Below, in pieces: positions 24,058 through 32,092 of a stretch of 48,457 nt of DNA. The stretch's first letter is position 1; each line of letters begins with the position of its first letter. The translations under genes were made by a program, and so were the position numbers. Where the stretch lies: positions 1 to 48,457 of IMG/VR virus record IMGVR_UViG_3300005732_000028; one strand, 5' to 3'. Origin of the DNA: a virus. The notes under the pieces were generated by a model, which saw only the letters and a list, made by a program, of their open reading frames with translations, had not been told where the DNA came from and ran no database searches.

Positions 24058-24477
24058 TTACCAAGAGATATTCTTGGATTTAGAGAAGTAGACAGAGAAC
24101 CTACCAAAGTGGAATCCGGTCATATCTTTACCTTTAGTAATTTCATAACGTTTCTTCTTCTTGCGGATACGAACCATGCCTTTCAAGAAACGGGTGTTGA
24201 ACCTAAACCCATTAGAGCCATCATTCAAAGGAGTGAAAACCCCCGGCGCAACACGTTCCTTACGTTTCTTATAGGGCTTAACCTCTGTATCGTCCATCCA
24301 CCAGTAGTCTGACCCGTCAAGTAGCTCAACCCGGTAGTGGGCATTATGCTCTCCGTCATTGTGCAGACGAGTAACACGAACAATTTCCCCAAGCTCGAAA
24401 CCTACTTCCCTATCCCAAGGATTGTCACTGTTAAGAGTAACCTCTACAAAATCCCCTACTTTACATTTGAGTTTCAT
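24058..24477 (-). CDS. Hypothetical protein with SH3/KOW-like start (139 aa)
   Basis: The 139-residue protein opens with KLKCKVGDFVEVTLNSD and continues with GEIVRVTRLHNDGEHNA and YRVELLDGSDYWWMDDTEV, the look of a small SH3-like beta barrel. The second half is very basic (KGMVRIRKKKKRYEITKGK), which would suit nucleic acid binding. No family is assigned. It has its own promoter with hairpin just upstream and a strong terminator just downstream, so it forms a single-gene unit. SD AAAGGAAG is clear. Confidence 0.65.
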   Translation of the reverse strand: MKLKCKVGDFVEVTLNSDNPWDREVGFELGEIVRVTRLHNDGEHNAHYRVELLDGSDYWWMDDTEVKPYKKRKERVAPGVFTPLNDGSNGFRFNTRFLKGMVRIRKKKKRYEITKGKDMTGFHFGRFSVYFSKSKNISW

Positions 24478-24493
24478 CAGTCTTCCTTTCTCT

Positions 24494-24542
24494 AGGTATC
24501 CTAAACTTGTGACAGAATAGGATACCCGAATGTTTGTGTCAA
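24494..24542 (-). promoter_or_regulatory. Leftward promoter overlapping a hairpin
   Basis: TTGACA (24542-24537), 17 bp, TATTCT (24519-24514), directed leftward into the 139-residue gene. A 9-bp stem (AGGTATCCT 24494-24502 with AGGATACCC 24519-24527) overlaps the -10 box. It is the same design as in the virion junctions but on the other strand. No GANTC site is in the spacer. Confidence 0.6.
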
Positions 24543-24545
24543 GGG

Positions 24546-26507
24546 TTAAACGTCAACAATCTCACAAGAGCCAGAGGAGCAAGCCAAAGTTTGACTTCCT
24601 TTTGTTGTATCCTCAGTTTCGTAAGACGATAGTTTGCTCCAATCTAGGTTCTTAGGCATCTTGTCGAGAGCTTCAAGGTATTCAGCCTCAGTACAGTCTT
24701 GGTATGGTGCCTGTTGGTAAGAGTGGTCCGAATGTGGCAAGAAAGACACACCAGACATTTCATCAAAGTTCTTCCAAACAAACTGACCTACCTCGGGCCA
24801 CTCCTCATCACGTACACTAATCGTAACGCTAGGCTTGTGTTCGCACCAATGACGTTGATAGATTAGCCACATTTCAAGTTGGTCAATTGCGGACATATCA
24901 TTACGAGTAACAGCGCCTTCAGGACTTTTCATAGGGAAGCTAAACACAACAGTTTGCTCCGGCTTCATAACACATGCCTCATAGGGGATACCTTGATCAA
25001 TCATAAACTGAGTAAGAGGGTCCTTACGATCACCACGAACTGTACGGATGTACCAAGGGCTATGACGCGCATGAATACCGCTAGAGCTGTCCACAAGTTG
25101 AGAAACAGTGCCAGAAGGCTTAACGCATGTAATGGCAACAGAGGCAGGGATACCCAACTCCTTAGCAGCCAAAGCATTAACCTCTACAGCGATCTCACGC
25201 AGTTTATCAAGGGTCTTTGCCAAGCCTGCATTAGCAGTGGTCATCAAGGGGTTATCCATGATACCTGTGAGAGATACCCCTAAGAGACGTTCTTCAGCAG
25301 TGTTAATCCGCCAAACATCACGCAGGTAGGGGAAGTCTACATAAGTACTCTGGATAGTCCCTAGGAGGGTTGCCATCACCACCTTACTTACGATAGTATC
25401 AAAAGTGTCCTCTGCCCGAATGACAACCTCTGTCAGGTTACAGAACTGGTAAGGACGCAGGATAATCTCGGAACAAGGGTTAGTACCGAACTTAATTGGG
25501 TTACCTTCGCTGTCAACAGTCTTACGTCTGCCATACTTGGCCGCTTGATTGTGACTTGCTTGACGGTTGAATACACCACGTTCACCAGACTTGCTTGCCA
25601 CAAGCGAATGCCACTCCTTTAGGAAGACTTCAGCACTAGGCTTTTCAGTATAGCTCACAGAGTTGTTAGCAAGAGCGCGTTGGCCTTCATGGTTCCACCA
25701 GTCACCAGCCTTTGCATGTGCCATTTCAATATCGTCAACATCAGACAAAGAAATCATTGCAGATCTACGGACCCCACCAACAACCACAACTTCCCCAATC
25801 TTACACATAATGTCATGGGCTTCACGCGGGGTCAGTTGTCGGCCAGCAGCAGCTACAAACTTAGCTACGACAAACTCAAACAGTTCATTCAGAGGTTCTG
25901 GACCTGAGGAGCGACCACCGAAAGTCTTAAGTTTTGCCCCAGCGGGACGCAGCAAACGTAGGTCCCATTCTGGGATATCTCCCTTATACAGGTACTCAAT
26001 CAACTGGCGTAGACCTTTGGCCCAACCTTCCTTACTGTCAGTAACCACAATCTTAGGCTGGTAGAAAGTCTTGTAGACCCACATTTGGAACTTGGAGCGC
26101 TTCAACCAGTAGGCAACCTTGGGCAGCTTTACCACGTTTTCATACTCTACAGAGAAACCTACCCCAGTGCCACACATAAGGATAAACAGCGCCTCATCGA
26201 AAGACCTAATGTCATCCACAGGCAGGTAGCTACAGTTGTAGGCAGTTGTGTTGTCCCGTTGCATTGCCTTACCAGCAGCCATAAGGGCGCGCATAGAGGG
26301 CATAGCGTGATGATCTTCGATATACTTAGTGATAGTACCTAGGGCCTCTGGTTCAAAGTTTGGCAGGTCCTTAATCACAGGGTAGACAACCTCTTGCACA
26401 TAACGAGCAACAGTTTCTTCCCAAGTCTCCCGGCGATTATCTTCCTCTAGCCACTTTGCGTAACGAGAGACAGCAATAAACCGTGAGTAGTCTTGCATTT
26501 TAGTCAT
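24546..26507 (-). CDS. nrdJ: Ribonucleoside-triphosphate reductase, class II (B12-dependent)
   Basis: Makes deoxynucleotides with adenosylcobalamin as radical source. At 653 residues it is the monomeric type. Visible: CGTGVGFSVE (112-121), GGVRRSAMISLSD (244-256), the thiyl-radical motif NPCSEI (C345, E347), redox cysteines C92 (NCSYLPV) and C356 (FCNLTE), and a C-terminal shuttle pair CSSGSC (643-648). All key cysteines are present, so it should be active where the host supplies cobalamin. A glutaredoxin gene downstream in coordinates could reduce it. AAAGGA lies upstream of the start, and a terminator separates it from the MazG-like gene. Confidence 0.95.
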   Translation of the reverse strand: MTKMQDYSRFIAVSRYAKWLEEDNRRETWEETVARYVQEVVYPVIKDLPNFEPEALGTITKYIEDHHAMPSMRALMAAGKAMQRDNTTAYNCSYLPVDDIRSFDEALFILMCGTGVGFSVEYENVVKLPKVAYWLKRSKFQMWVYKTFYQPKIVVTDSKEGWAKGLRQLIEYLYKGDIPEWDLRLLRPAGAKLKTFGGRSSGPEPLNELFEFVVAKFVAAAGRQLTPREAHDIMCKIGEVVVVGGVRRSAMISLSDVDDIEMAHAKAGDWWNHEGQRALANNSVSYTEKPSAEVFLKEWHSLVASKSGERGVFNRQASHNQAAKYGRRKTVDSEGNPIKFGTNPCSEIILRPYQFCNLTEVVIRAEDTFDTIVSKVVMATLLGTIQSTYVDFPYLRDVWRINTAEERLLGVSLTGIMDNPLMTTANAGLAKTLDKLREIAVEVNALAAKELGIPASVAITCVKPSGTVSQLVDSSSGIHARHSPWYIRTVRGDRKDPLTQFMIDQGIPYEACVMKPEQTVVFSFPMKSPEGAVTRNDMSAIDQLEMWLIYQRHWCEHKPSVTISVRDEEWPEVGQFVWKNFDEMSGVSFLPHSDHSYQQAPYQDCTEAEYLEALDKMPKNLDWSKLSSYETEDTTKGSQTLACSSGSCEIVDV

Positions 26508-26563
26508 TATAGTTGTAGTCCTTTATTCTTACGTCTCTGTCACACCTCTGGCACCTGTAATAG

Positions 26564-26599
26564 AAAAACCCCCCGTACCGTTGTGAATAGTACGCGAGG
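26564..26599 (-). terminator. Leftward terminator between MazG-like and RNR genes
   Basis: Read leftward, CCTCGCGTAC pairs with GTACGGGGGG (one mismatch, one G-U) and is followed by TTTTT. It lies after the MazG-like gene and before nrdJ, so nrdJ needs a promoter in the 26508-26563 gap or readthrough. No clean promoter was seen there. Confidence 0.65.
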
Positions 26600-26635
26600 T
26601 GTCCCGTTAGTAGGCACTCTAGGTGGTTTAAGAGT

Positions 26636-27208
26636 TTAGCGATCATTTCCAGAACCTTGGATGGTCCCACGTTCCTTACGGCCTTCTAGCTTAATCCGGT
26701 TTACTGTGACCACCTCATTCAAGGTAGTACCATTCAGATGAGCAATAATAGCGATTGCAGCCATTAGGTTACCAAAGCCATCTCTCATCGTGTTTGTCCC
26801 TAGGTTCCACTCTGGGTTAGACACAACCTCAAGAATATCAACAAGTGTCTCGGTAGCAGCTCCTAGGGTAGCAGCAGGGACAAACTTAGGTTCAATACCG
26901 CATTTCTCAAGTTCTTCTTTCACCATACCGTCAAACTCAATTTCAGCGGCCTTTGCCAGACATAGGTTAAGGGCTTTTGTGCAAGCCTCTTGGTCCACTA
27001 GGTTGTAACAAGCTACAGCATAGAACACAACGTCCCCAAGTTCTTTACGGATGTTAGCTTTATCTACTTCGTGTCCGTCCCTAAGTCCTTTCTTAATTAG
27101 CTCAGCAACTTCACCAAATTCCCCAATCAAACCTAAGGTGTTTTCCATTTTACGTGTCATACCTGAGGTAATAATCAGGCTCTCCACAAATTTAGAATAG
27201 TCTGTCAT
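26636..27208 (-). CDS. MazG-like nucleotide pyrophosphohydrolase
   Basis: A 190-residue all-helical protein. The metal site is visible as GEFGEVAE (from about residue 28) and KELGDVVFYAV (about 54-64). The family's usual ending, LNxxTLNEVVxxNRIKLEGRKERG, is found only near residue 155-180, after an extra stretch of about 90 residues. That extra part includes DGFGNLMAAIAIIAHLNG, which looks like a worn second copy of the GD helix. It could hydrolyse dNTPs or (p)ppGpp, as proposed for phage MazG. It overlaps the next gene by 17 bases. Confidence 0.75.
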   Translation of the reverse strand: MTDYSKFVESLIITSGMTRKMENTLGLIGEFGEVAELIKKGLRDGHEVDKANIRKELGDVVFYAVACYNLVDQEACTKALNLCLAKAAEIEFDGMVKEELEKCGIEPKFVPAATLGAATETLVDILEVVSNPEWNLGTNTMRDGFGNLMAAIAIIAHLNGTTLNEVVTVNRIKLEGRKERGTIQGSGNDR

Positions 27209-27374
27209 GTTCTTCTAATCCTTCTTTATAAGTCCTCTTAGCGCTACCACAAGTAACGCAGGTCTCTTCCTTAATCCACTGGCCCTCATAAGTAGTGACC
27301 ATGTTATGGCCAGTAAGGCCGCACGGGTTAATCCAGTCTGAAAACGAGAGTAATATCCCTTTAAGAAACTTCAT
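27192..27374 (-). CDS. Small zinc-ribbon-like protein (60 aa)
   Basis: The start is taken at ATG 27374, inside the end of the methyltransferase gene. The 60-residue product has PCGLTGH followed after a loop by CVTCGSAKR, a CxxxxH/CxxC layout that could bind zinc. No family is recognised. It overlaps both neighbours, which supports a real gene. A longer version from an upstream start (74 residues) is less likely because that start lies deeper in the methyltransferase. Confidence 0.55.
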   Translation of the reverse strand: MKFLKGILLSFSDWINPCGLTGHNMVTTYEGQWIKEETCVTCGSAKRTYKEGLEEHDRLF

Positions 27375-27924
27375 CCTTAATTCCCCTAAAAATAGTTGGG
27401 TTCTCTGTGTCACCACCTTTAGGCCAAAAGAACCAAGCGTAGTTATCTACACCAGCAACCCTTTTACCTTCTTTGTAGAACCAGCACAAACGACCAATTG
27501 AGTGGACTTGAGTGCACATATCCATGTACTCGGAGAAATACTTTACGTGCATCCTATCCGCTGGCAACAAAAGCCAAGTGGGTTTCAGGCTTATGAAATG
27601 CTCCAAGAGCGGTACCAGAGTTTTCCGGTCAAAAGGTGGGTTTGTAACGATAAGGTCACAAGATTCCAAGTCCCTAGGGATAAGGTCCAAAGCGTCTCCT
27701 TCGAGACAACCTCCCCCATCGGGTGATATGTCTGACTTGAACTTACAGAGTTCTTCTCTATTTTCACCAGAGATACCACGGACAAGATCACCAGCACCGT
27801 AACAAGGCTCGGCATAAGTTCTTCCTTTCACTAGAGGGGCAATTACTTTATGGGCTTTTGGGTCAATCGTAGGGTAGTACTCTCGTGGTCTTAACTCAAA
27901 AGCATTAGGATCTCGTTTGGTCAA
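27361..27924 (-). CDS. DNA adenine-type methyltransferase
   Basis: A 187-residue protein with an S-adenosylmethionine site EPCYGAGDL (motif I) and the catalytic NPPF (motif IV, in CDLIVTNPPFDRKT). These are the marks of N6-adenine or related exocyclic amino methyltransferases. It is short and has no obvious target recognition domain. It could mark phage DNA against host restriction or affect the methylation state of promoter sites. The target sequence cannot be read from the protein. It overlaps both neighbours by 4-14 bases. Confidence 0.75.
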   Translation of the reverse strand: MTKRDPNAFELRPREYYPTIDPKAHKVIAPLVKGRTYAEPCYGAGDLVRGISGENREELCKFKSDISPDGGGCLEGDALDLIPRDLESCDLIVTNPPFDRKTLVPLLEHFISLKPTWLLLPADRMHVKYFSEYMDMCTQVHSIGRLCWFYKEGKRVAGVDNYAWFFWPKGGDTENPTIFRGIKDEVS

Positions 27925-28193
27925 ATCCTCACCTCACGCGAATTGCGGCAAGCACGATAGATAAACTCAATAGTTGCCTTACGTTCCTCAAGTTGACCTA
28001 GACCACCTAAGAAAAGAGAGGACCCATCATTAGCGATGAGATAAAAGCAGGGGTTCACATGAGGGCTTACTACATCCATACTATCCACAAAACTAATGTG
28101 GCGTTCGCACAGAGGCAGTTTGTTATCCTTAAACCACTTATACCCCGCTTCTGATTCCCTTGTGCCGGGGTAGCAAAACATAGTGACCCGCAT
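27921..28193 (-). CDS. Hypothetical protein (90 aa)
   Basis: A 90-residue protein starting MRVTMFCYPGTRESEAGYKW. The start resembles a thioredoxin-fold strand and loop with a single cysteine, and the second half holds the helix QLEERKATIEFIYRAC. Its position next to a glutaredoxin gene (one-base overlap) makes a redox role conceivable, but no active-site CxxC is present. No family is assigned. Confidence 0.6.
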   Translation of the reverse strand: MRVTMFCYPGTRESEAGYKWFKDNKLPLCERHISFVDSMDVVSPHVNPCFYLIANDGSSLFLGGLGQLEERKATIEFIYRACRNSREVRI

Positions 28194-28471
28194 TAACTCA
28201 ACACCAGACCCAGCAAAGGCAGAGCCTCTAGCAGATCGTCATGGCCCCCAACGACATACTTGTGGTCTGTCTTAAGCCCAAACCAACGTACCTTGTGAAC
28301 AGAAATCATAGGTAAAGTCCCATGCAAATCTTTAATACGTGCAAGCTCTGCCGGGTTATCGGTTACGTCGATATACTCAAAAGGCAACATACGTGTCTCA
28401 AGGGCTTTCTTAGCTTCCTGACAATAGGAACACCAGCTTGCGCCATAGACCTTCAGTTTGATTTTAGCCAT
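28193..28471 (-). CDS. Glutaredoxin
   Basis: A 92-residue thioredoxin-fold protein with the active site CSYC (C14-C17), a TLP cis-proline loop (TLPMISV) and the glutathione-binding VGGHDDL near the C-terminus. It is likely the electron donor for the class II ribonucleotide reductase encoded in the same module. SD AAGGAAAAG is clear. The length is normal. Confidence 0.9.
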   Translation of the reverse strand: MAKIKLKVYGASWCSYCQEAKKALETRMLPFEYIDVTDNPAELARIKDLHGTLPMISVHKVRWFGLKTDHKYVVGGHDDLLEALPLLGLVLS

Positions 28472-28507
28472 ACTTACTTTTCCTTCTAGACTAGTTGATA
28501 CTTCATA

Positions 28508-29335
28508 TTAAGTATTTCCTGTAAGAGCTTCCCAAGACACAGGGAACAGGGGTTGAACACACTTTTTGACACCCTCGGCAATCATTTGGGCTTCCTTCTG
28601 TGCGTGACCATCAGAACGTTGAACGTACATGTTAGCCAAGGCATAAAGGTTACCAGTCACAATTACTTTTGTCATCATAGACTGAGGCAGAACCATACGA
28701 ACCTGTTCAGCAGCGATTCCATGTGCGATAGCCCGATCATACACCCACTTAGAGTGGTTCACAAGGTCTTCGTACATACGGTTCATTAGATTCTGAGTGT
28801 AACTATCGGCAGGTCCGCCAGATCCTTGCTTTACGTTATCGGCAGCAGAGCGCCATTCCTCAGGAAAGTAGAACTTAAGACCCCCAATAACGTAGCGCCG
28901 GGAAACCTCATTGTACTCAATACCTGTAGTATGTTTCATAATTTGACGTGCAACAAAGATAGGCATTTCAAACCTCAGTGTTACCGCAGTATGGGCAAAA
29001 GGCGACCAATGGGCAGGCATACGCTTTAGATACGTTACCATCTTGCGCAAGTTCCCTAACTCCTCGCTCATAGAGCAGAGTTGAATCTCGTCTAACAGAC
29101 GGTCCCAATCACCAGAGGTGCACCCACGGGCAAGAAACCTGATAAGACCTTTATCTTTAGCAGAAAGGCGAGTAGCTTGTGTCAAGACTTCAGACTGCCT
29201 AGGTCCAGAGTAGCCCGCGTCACCATAGGTAATGTCGTAGGTCTCATACTCAGCCCCAGCGCCATCAAAAGAGACTCGGGCAGCATTAACAACCGAAAGG
29301 TCAGAACCCATATGGTCGATTAGTTCTACTTTCAT
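28508..29335 (-). CDS. thyX: Flavin-dependent thymidylate synthase
   Basis: Converts dUMP to dTMP with FAD and methylene-tetrahydrofolate. At 275 residues it matches phage ThyX proteins. The segment FVARQIMKHTTGIEYNEVSRRY (residues 127-148) is the signature region. The usual RHRxxSxNExSxR reads here KHTTGIEYNEVSRR, with both arginines of RHR replaced but E143, S145, R146 and R147 kept. An inserted segment of about 60 residues separates the N-terminal strand from the core. It overlaps the RNA ligase stop by 4 bases. Confidence 0.9.
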   Translation of the reverse strand: MKVELIDHMGSDLSVVNAARVSFDGAGAEYETYDITYGDAGYSGPRQSEVLTQATRLSAKDKGLIRFLARGCTSGDWDRLLDEIQLCSMSEELGNLRKMVTYLKRMPAHWSPFAHTAVTLRFEMPIFVARQIMKHTTGIEYNEVSRRYVIGGLKFYFPEEWRSAADNVKQGSGGPADSYTQNLMNRMYEDLVNHSKWVYDRAIAHGIAAEQVRMVLPQSMMTKVIVTGNLYALANMYVQRSDGHAQKEAQMIAEGVKKCVQPLFPVSWEALTGNT

Positions 29336-30159
29336 TGTTGAAATACCTTTACAATCATAGACAAGTTATAGGCAGTAGGGTTAGCATTAGGCCTATTCTC
29401 AGGAACCAAGCGGATCATCTTAGCTGTACCAGAGTGAACACGGTAGCAACCACGATTCCAAGAGTAGCGACCACCACCGAAATGTTGTACCCGGTCTCCT
29501 ACAAAGAGTTCTTCCCCAACTGCATCTTTGTGACCAGTAGACTCGGCTGGTTTGTTGCCGGGGTCCTCAGGGTTCCACTTACCATCCTTGTAAGCATAAG
29601 TACGCTTCATACGTGCCTTGCTCTGGTGACCATAAATAATGATTCCCTCAGGAATACGCTCATCAATCTCAGTAGCACGGAACCACAGTTCACGGTACAC
29701 AGCGTCAATTTCATCCTTGTCATTAACGCCTTCATACAACACAGGCACTTGATTGACACACATAGGTAGGGTGTCAGCAGGCCGGAACGTATTGAACAGG
29801 AACCACTCTTTTTCTTCCAACTTGTGAGGGTTCTTCTGGATACCGGGGCCACACCATTCGCCATAGTGATAACCGTTGCCAAGGCACAGGAGTTCGTCAT
29901 AATTCTGAAACACCCAAGCGGCAAAACCAAAGTTATCACACTGGTTACCATTATGTGAGGGCATGATAGCCCGATTACGAGACTGGATACCTACGATCCA
30001 ACCGTCCACAATGCGGATACCACAGTTGGAACCGTCCATCTTCTCAGTAATTACAATGTTGTTGCCTTTCTCGCGGCCAGTTTTTCCCCAAGGTACAAAT
30101 GACTCGGGGTTAAGGGCCTCAAGTTTTTCCTGAAAGTCGGGGTGACGGGTGATATCCAT
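29332..30159 (-). CDS. RNA ligase (T4 Rnl2-like)
   Basis: A 275-residue ATP-dependent ligase. Motifs: I EKMDGSN with nucleotidyl lysine K40, Ia SRNR (60-63), III HYGEWCGPG with E101, IV PEGIIIY with E171, V ARMKRTY with K185. All catalytic residues are present. The role is probably repair of nicked RNA, for example tRNA cut by host defence nucleases. No polynucleotide kinase gene was recognised beside it. The C-terminal 80 residues (after DAVGEELFVGDRVQHFGG) look like a separate SH3-like domain, resembling the start of the next protein. Confidence 0.88.
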   Translation of the reverse strand: MDITRHPDFQEKLEALNPESFVPWGKTGREKGNNIVITEKMDGSNCGIRIVDGWIVGIQSRNRAIMPSHNGNQCDNFGFAAWVFQNYDELLCLGNGYHYGEWCGPGIQKNPHKLEEKEWFLFNTFRPADTLPMCVNQVPVLYEGVNDKDEIDAVYRELWFRATEIDERIPEGIIIYGHQSKARMKRTYAYKDGKWNPEDPGNKPAESTGHKDAVGEELFVGDRVQHFGGGRYSWNRGCYRVHSGTAKMIRLVPENRPNANPTAYNLSMIVKVFQQ

Positions 30160-30968
30160 TAGTGAGACTCCTTTTTGAATTGTGGATCGTTTGAAAGTTC
30201 GTGCAGATACTCTTGTACCAGCTTGTTACCACCTACCATACGCAGAATGCGAAGTCCAAAGTAAATGATCTTTTTTGTGTCGTAAAGAACAGAGGTTCCA
30301 GACTTTTCACCCCAGCGGCAACATCCCTTGAAGATATCCTTGAGGTGGATACCGTATTTCCCCCATTTATGTTCTGCAAGGTGTTCCATCATGTCATTGA
30401 CGGTAACCCATGAACTGAAGGGCATGTTATAGTAGCTTGAGGGTCCACCAGTTACGGGGGCTTTAGTAAGCACTCCCGGTTCACCTTTTGCCATTGATCC
30501 TTCAAGAAACTTCTCTGTGTCTAGTTCCAAGACTTCTTCCTTTGCCTTAACCACAGGGGTCATATCGCTGATACGAATCCACCAAGTTGCCTGTGTTATT
30601 ATGTCTTTATTCTGCACCACACGTTGAGACCAATAACCCCCCACAAGCATTTCTGGCGCACTAATAACCTCTCCTGTAGTCCCAAGGGCAAAACCATGAG
30701 CGTTACTGTTTCCAGTGATCTCTACTTCAGTCCCTACCGTATAGCCGGGAACATGAAGCTCAAGTTGGTCCTCAGAATACCAAGCGCCTGCATCAGTCCT
30801 TCTATCAATAGGGTGAGTAGACTCCCATTCCTTAAGTGGGACACATCGGTAAGGCTGTTCGTCTGGGTAATTCGTAACACCAGCAACCACAAGGATATCC
30901 CCCACGTCTACCGCATCCTCCTCAAAGACCTTAGTCACTTTAACTTTCTGTTGAACTTGGAACTTCAT
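30159..30968 (-). CDS. Hypothetical protein with repeated SH3-like parts and DUF3310-like end
   Basis: A 269-residue protein. Two N-terminal SH3-like segments are visible (QQKVKVTKVFEEDAVDVGDI and PGYTVGTEVEITGNSNAHGF). After a linker, the last 80 residues (PSSYYNMPFSSWVTVNDMME, then a helical part with IFKGCCRWGEKSG and DTKKIIYFGLRIL) loosely resemble DUF3310 proteins common in phages. No activity can be named. It ends with a one-base overlap at the ligase start and begins with one at the 66-residue gene stop. Confidence 0.55.
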   Translation of the reverse strand: MKFQVQQKVKVTKVFEEDAVDVGDILVVAGVTNYPDEQPYRCVPLKEWESTHPIDRRTDAGAWYSEDQLELHVPGYTVGTEVEITGNSNAHGFALGTTGEVISAPEMLVGGYWSQRVVQNKDIITQATWWIRISDMTPVVKAKEEVLELDTEKFLEGSMAKGEPGVLTKAPVTGGPSSYYNMPFSSWVTVNDMMEHLAEHKWGKYGIHLKDIFKGCCRWGEKSGTSVLYDTKKIIYFGLRILRMVGGNKLVQEYLHELSNDPQFKKESH

Positions 30969-31168
30969 TAACCTAAACCCTCTCTATGGTTATTTTCCGT
31001 AAGGTCTTTGTACACCGTGTACTTACCCTTTGCAATAGCTAAATCAGCGAGAAAGCAAGATAAAACAAAGTAAAGACGTTCGATATCACTTAGGTCAAGT
31101 TTAATAGGATCTTCCCCTTCGATAGTGACAACATAAAGCCCGGTGTTTGTATCTAATTCAATGTCCAT
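30968..31168 (-). CDS. Hypothetical protein (66 aa)
   Basis: A 66-residue acidic protein starting with two beta strands (MDIELDTNTGLYVVTIEGED) followed by a helix with LYFVLSCFLADLAIAKG. No family is recognised. SD AGAGGGAAG is strong. It lies between endonuclease I and the SH3-like gene in the replication operon. Confidence 0.6.
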   Translation of the reverse strand: MDIELDTNTGLYVVTIEGEDPIKLDLSDIERLYFVLSCFLADLAIAKGKYTVYKDLTENNHREGLG

Positions 31169-31180
31169 CTTGCTTCCCTC

Positions 31181-31648
31181 TTATTTAGCTAGTTTTGCGC
31201 GCTTGGCAATTCGTTTGGTTTCTGCCATACGCTCAGCCACTGCATAGCCTACAGGCCCTTCGTCAATCCATGCTTGGGGAATCGTCTTATCGGCATAGAG
31301 AAAGCCGTGCTTCTTACACCATGAGGCGTAAGTAGTGTTTGAGACTTTTGACAGTTTTGTTGCACTACGGGTAAACACGAAACGAATGTCTAGATCTGGG
31401 TATTGTTCCTTGATCCTGATATGTTTCTGTCTATCCTCAGGGGTGAACCTGCCCTTAGTCTCAACAATGATTCCGTTACCAAGTAAGAAGTCTGGGGTAT
31501 AGCTCCTGATCTTAAAGTCAACCCAGCCAATCTTGTGTTTCTCATATTCAAAAGGAACACCTTCAGCCGTTAACTTATCAGAGTTGTCTACCTCTAGTCC
31601 AGACCTGTAACCTCTTGCATGTGCCGCTGCATAACGACTACGTGCCAT
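31181..31648 (-). CDS. Endonuclease I, Holliday-junction resolvase (T7 gp3-like)
   Basis: Start ATG 31648 gives 155 residues (T7 gp3 has 149). The catalytic set matches T7 endonuclease I nearly residue for residue: E19 (GLEV), D53 (TPDFLL), E63 and K65 (VETKG). The T7 numbers are E20, D55, E65 and K67. It resolves branched DNA before packaging and may help degrade host DNA. It overlaps the end of the 56-residue gene upstream. Confidence 0.92.
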   Translation of the reverse strand: MARSRYAAAHARGYRSGLEVDNSDKLTAEGVPFEYEKHKIGWVDFKIRSYTPDFLLGNGIIVETKGRFTPEDRQKHIRIKEQYPDLDIRFVFTRSATKLSKVSNTTYASWCKKHGFLYADKTIPQAWIDEGPVGYAVAERMAETKRIAKRAKLAK

Positions 31649-31649
31649 A

Positions 31650-31820
31650 TTAACCTTTCGCTTTCTCCGCTGTGTTAGCAACAGCTTGCATTTGCATGTA
31701 AACGTGCTGGAAAGCTTGGATCTCGGTTGCTTGCAACTGCACTCGTGATAGAAAGGTCATTGCGGCTCCTGCTACCTCTGGTGTAATTACAGGAGTTTCT
31801 TCTTTAATATCTTTAGCCAT
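31650..31820 (-). CDS. Small hypothetical protein (56 aa)
   Basis: Start ATG 31820 after AAGGATA. The 56-residue protein is mostly helical and glutamine-rich (for example FLSRVQLQATEIQAFQHVYM) with a lysine-rich end. Its stop lies two bases before the endonuclease I start codon. No family is recognised. A helical accessory to replication proteins is possible but unsupported. Confidence 0.6.
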   Translation of the reverse strand: MAKDIKEETPVITPEVAGAAMTFLSRVQLQATEIQAFQHVYMQMQAVANTAEKAKG

Positions 31821-31829
31821 AGTATATCC

Positions 31830-32075
31830 TTATGTCTTTTGAGCTTGGTTAGATAGGGCAATAACGCCTTCAAAAAATGACCAGAATTTACGTTTCTGAA
31901 CAATTGATAGGCCATTATCAAACAGGTCTTTCTCATAATCTTGATAGGAGTCATCGGTCATGTAGTAACTCAAGGTTACCAACATACACATTGCATGGAC
32001 ATTAGGGAAACCGTCCGCTTTGATGCTAAGCGCAACTGATTTCTTTAGGTCTTTGACTACTTTACTATCACCCAT
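31830..32075 (-). CDS. Hypothetical protein (81 aa)
   Basis: The second ATG (32075) is preferred because AAGGA lies at the right distance; the first ATG at 32081 adds two residues. The 81-residue product is helical (SKVVKDLKKSVALSIKADGF and WSFFEGVIALSNQAQ). No family is recognised. It lies between the exonuclease and endonuclease I genes. Confidence 0.6.
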   Translation of the reverse strand: MGDSKVVKDLKKSVALSIKADGFPNVHAMCMLVTLSYYMTDDSYQDYEKDLFDNGLSIVQKRKFWSFFEGVIALSNQAQKT

Positions 32076-32092
32076 TTTCATTCCTTACTCAG

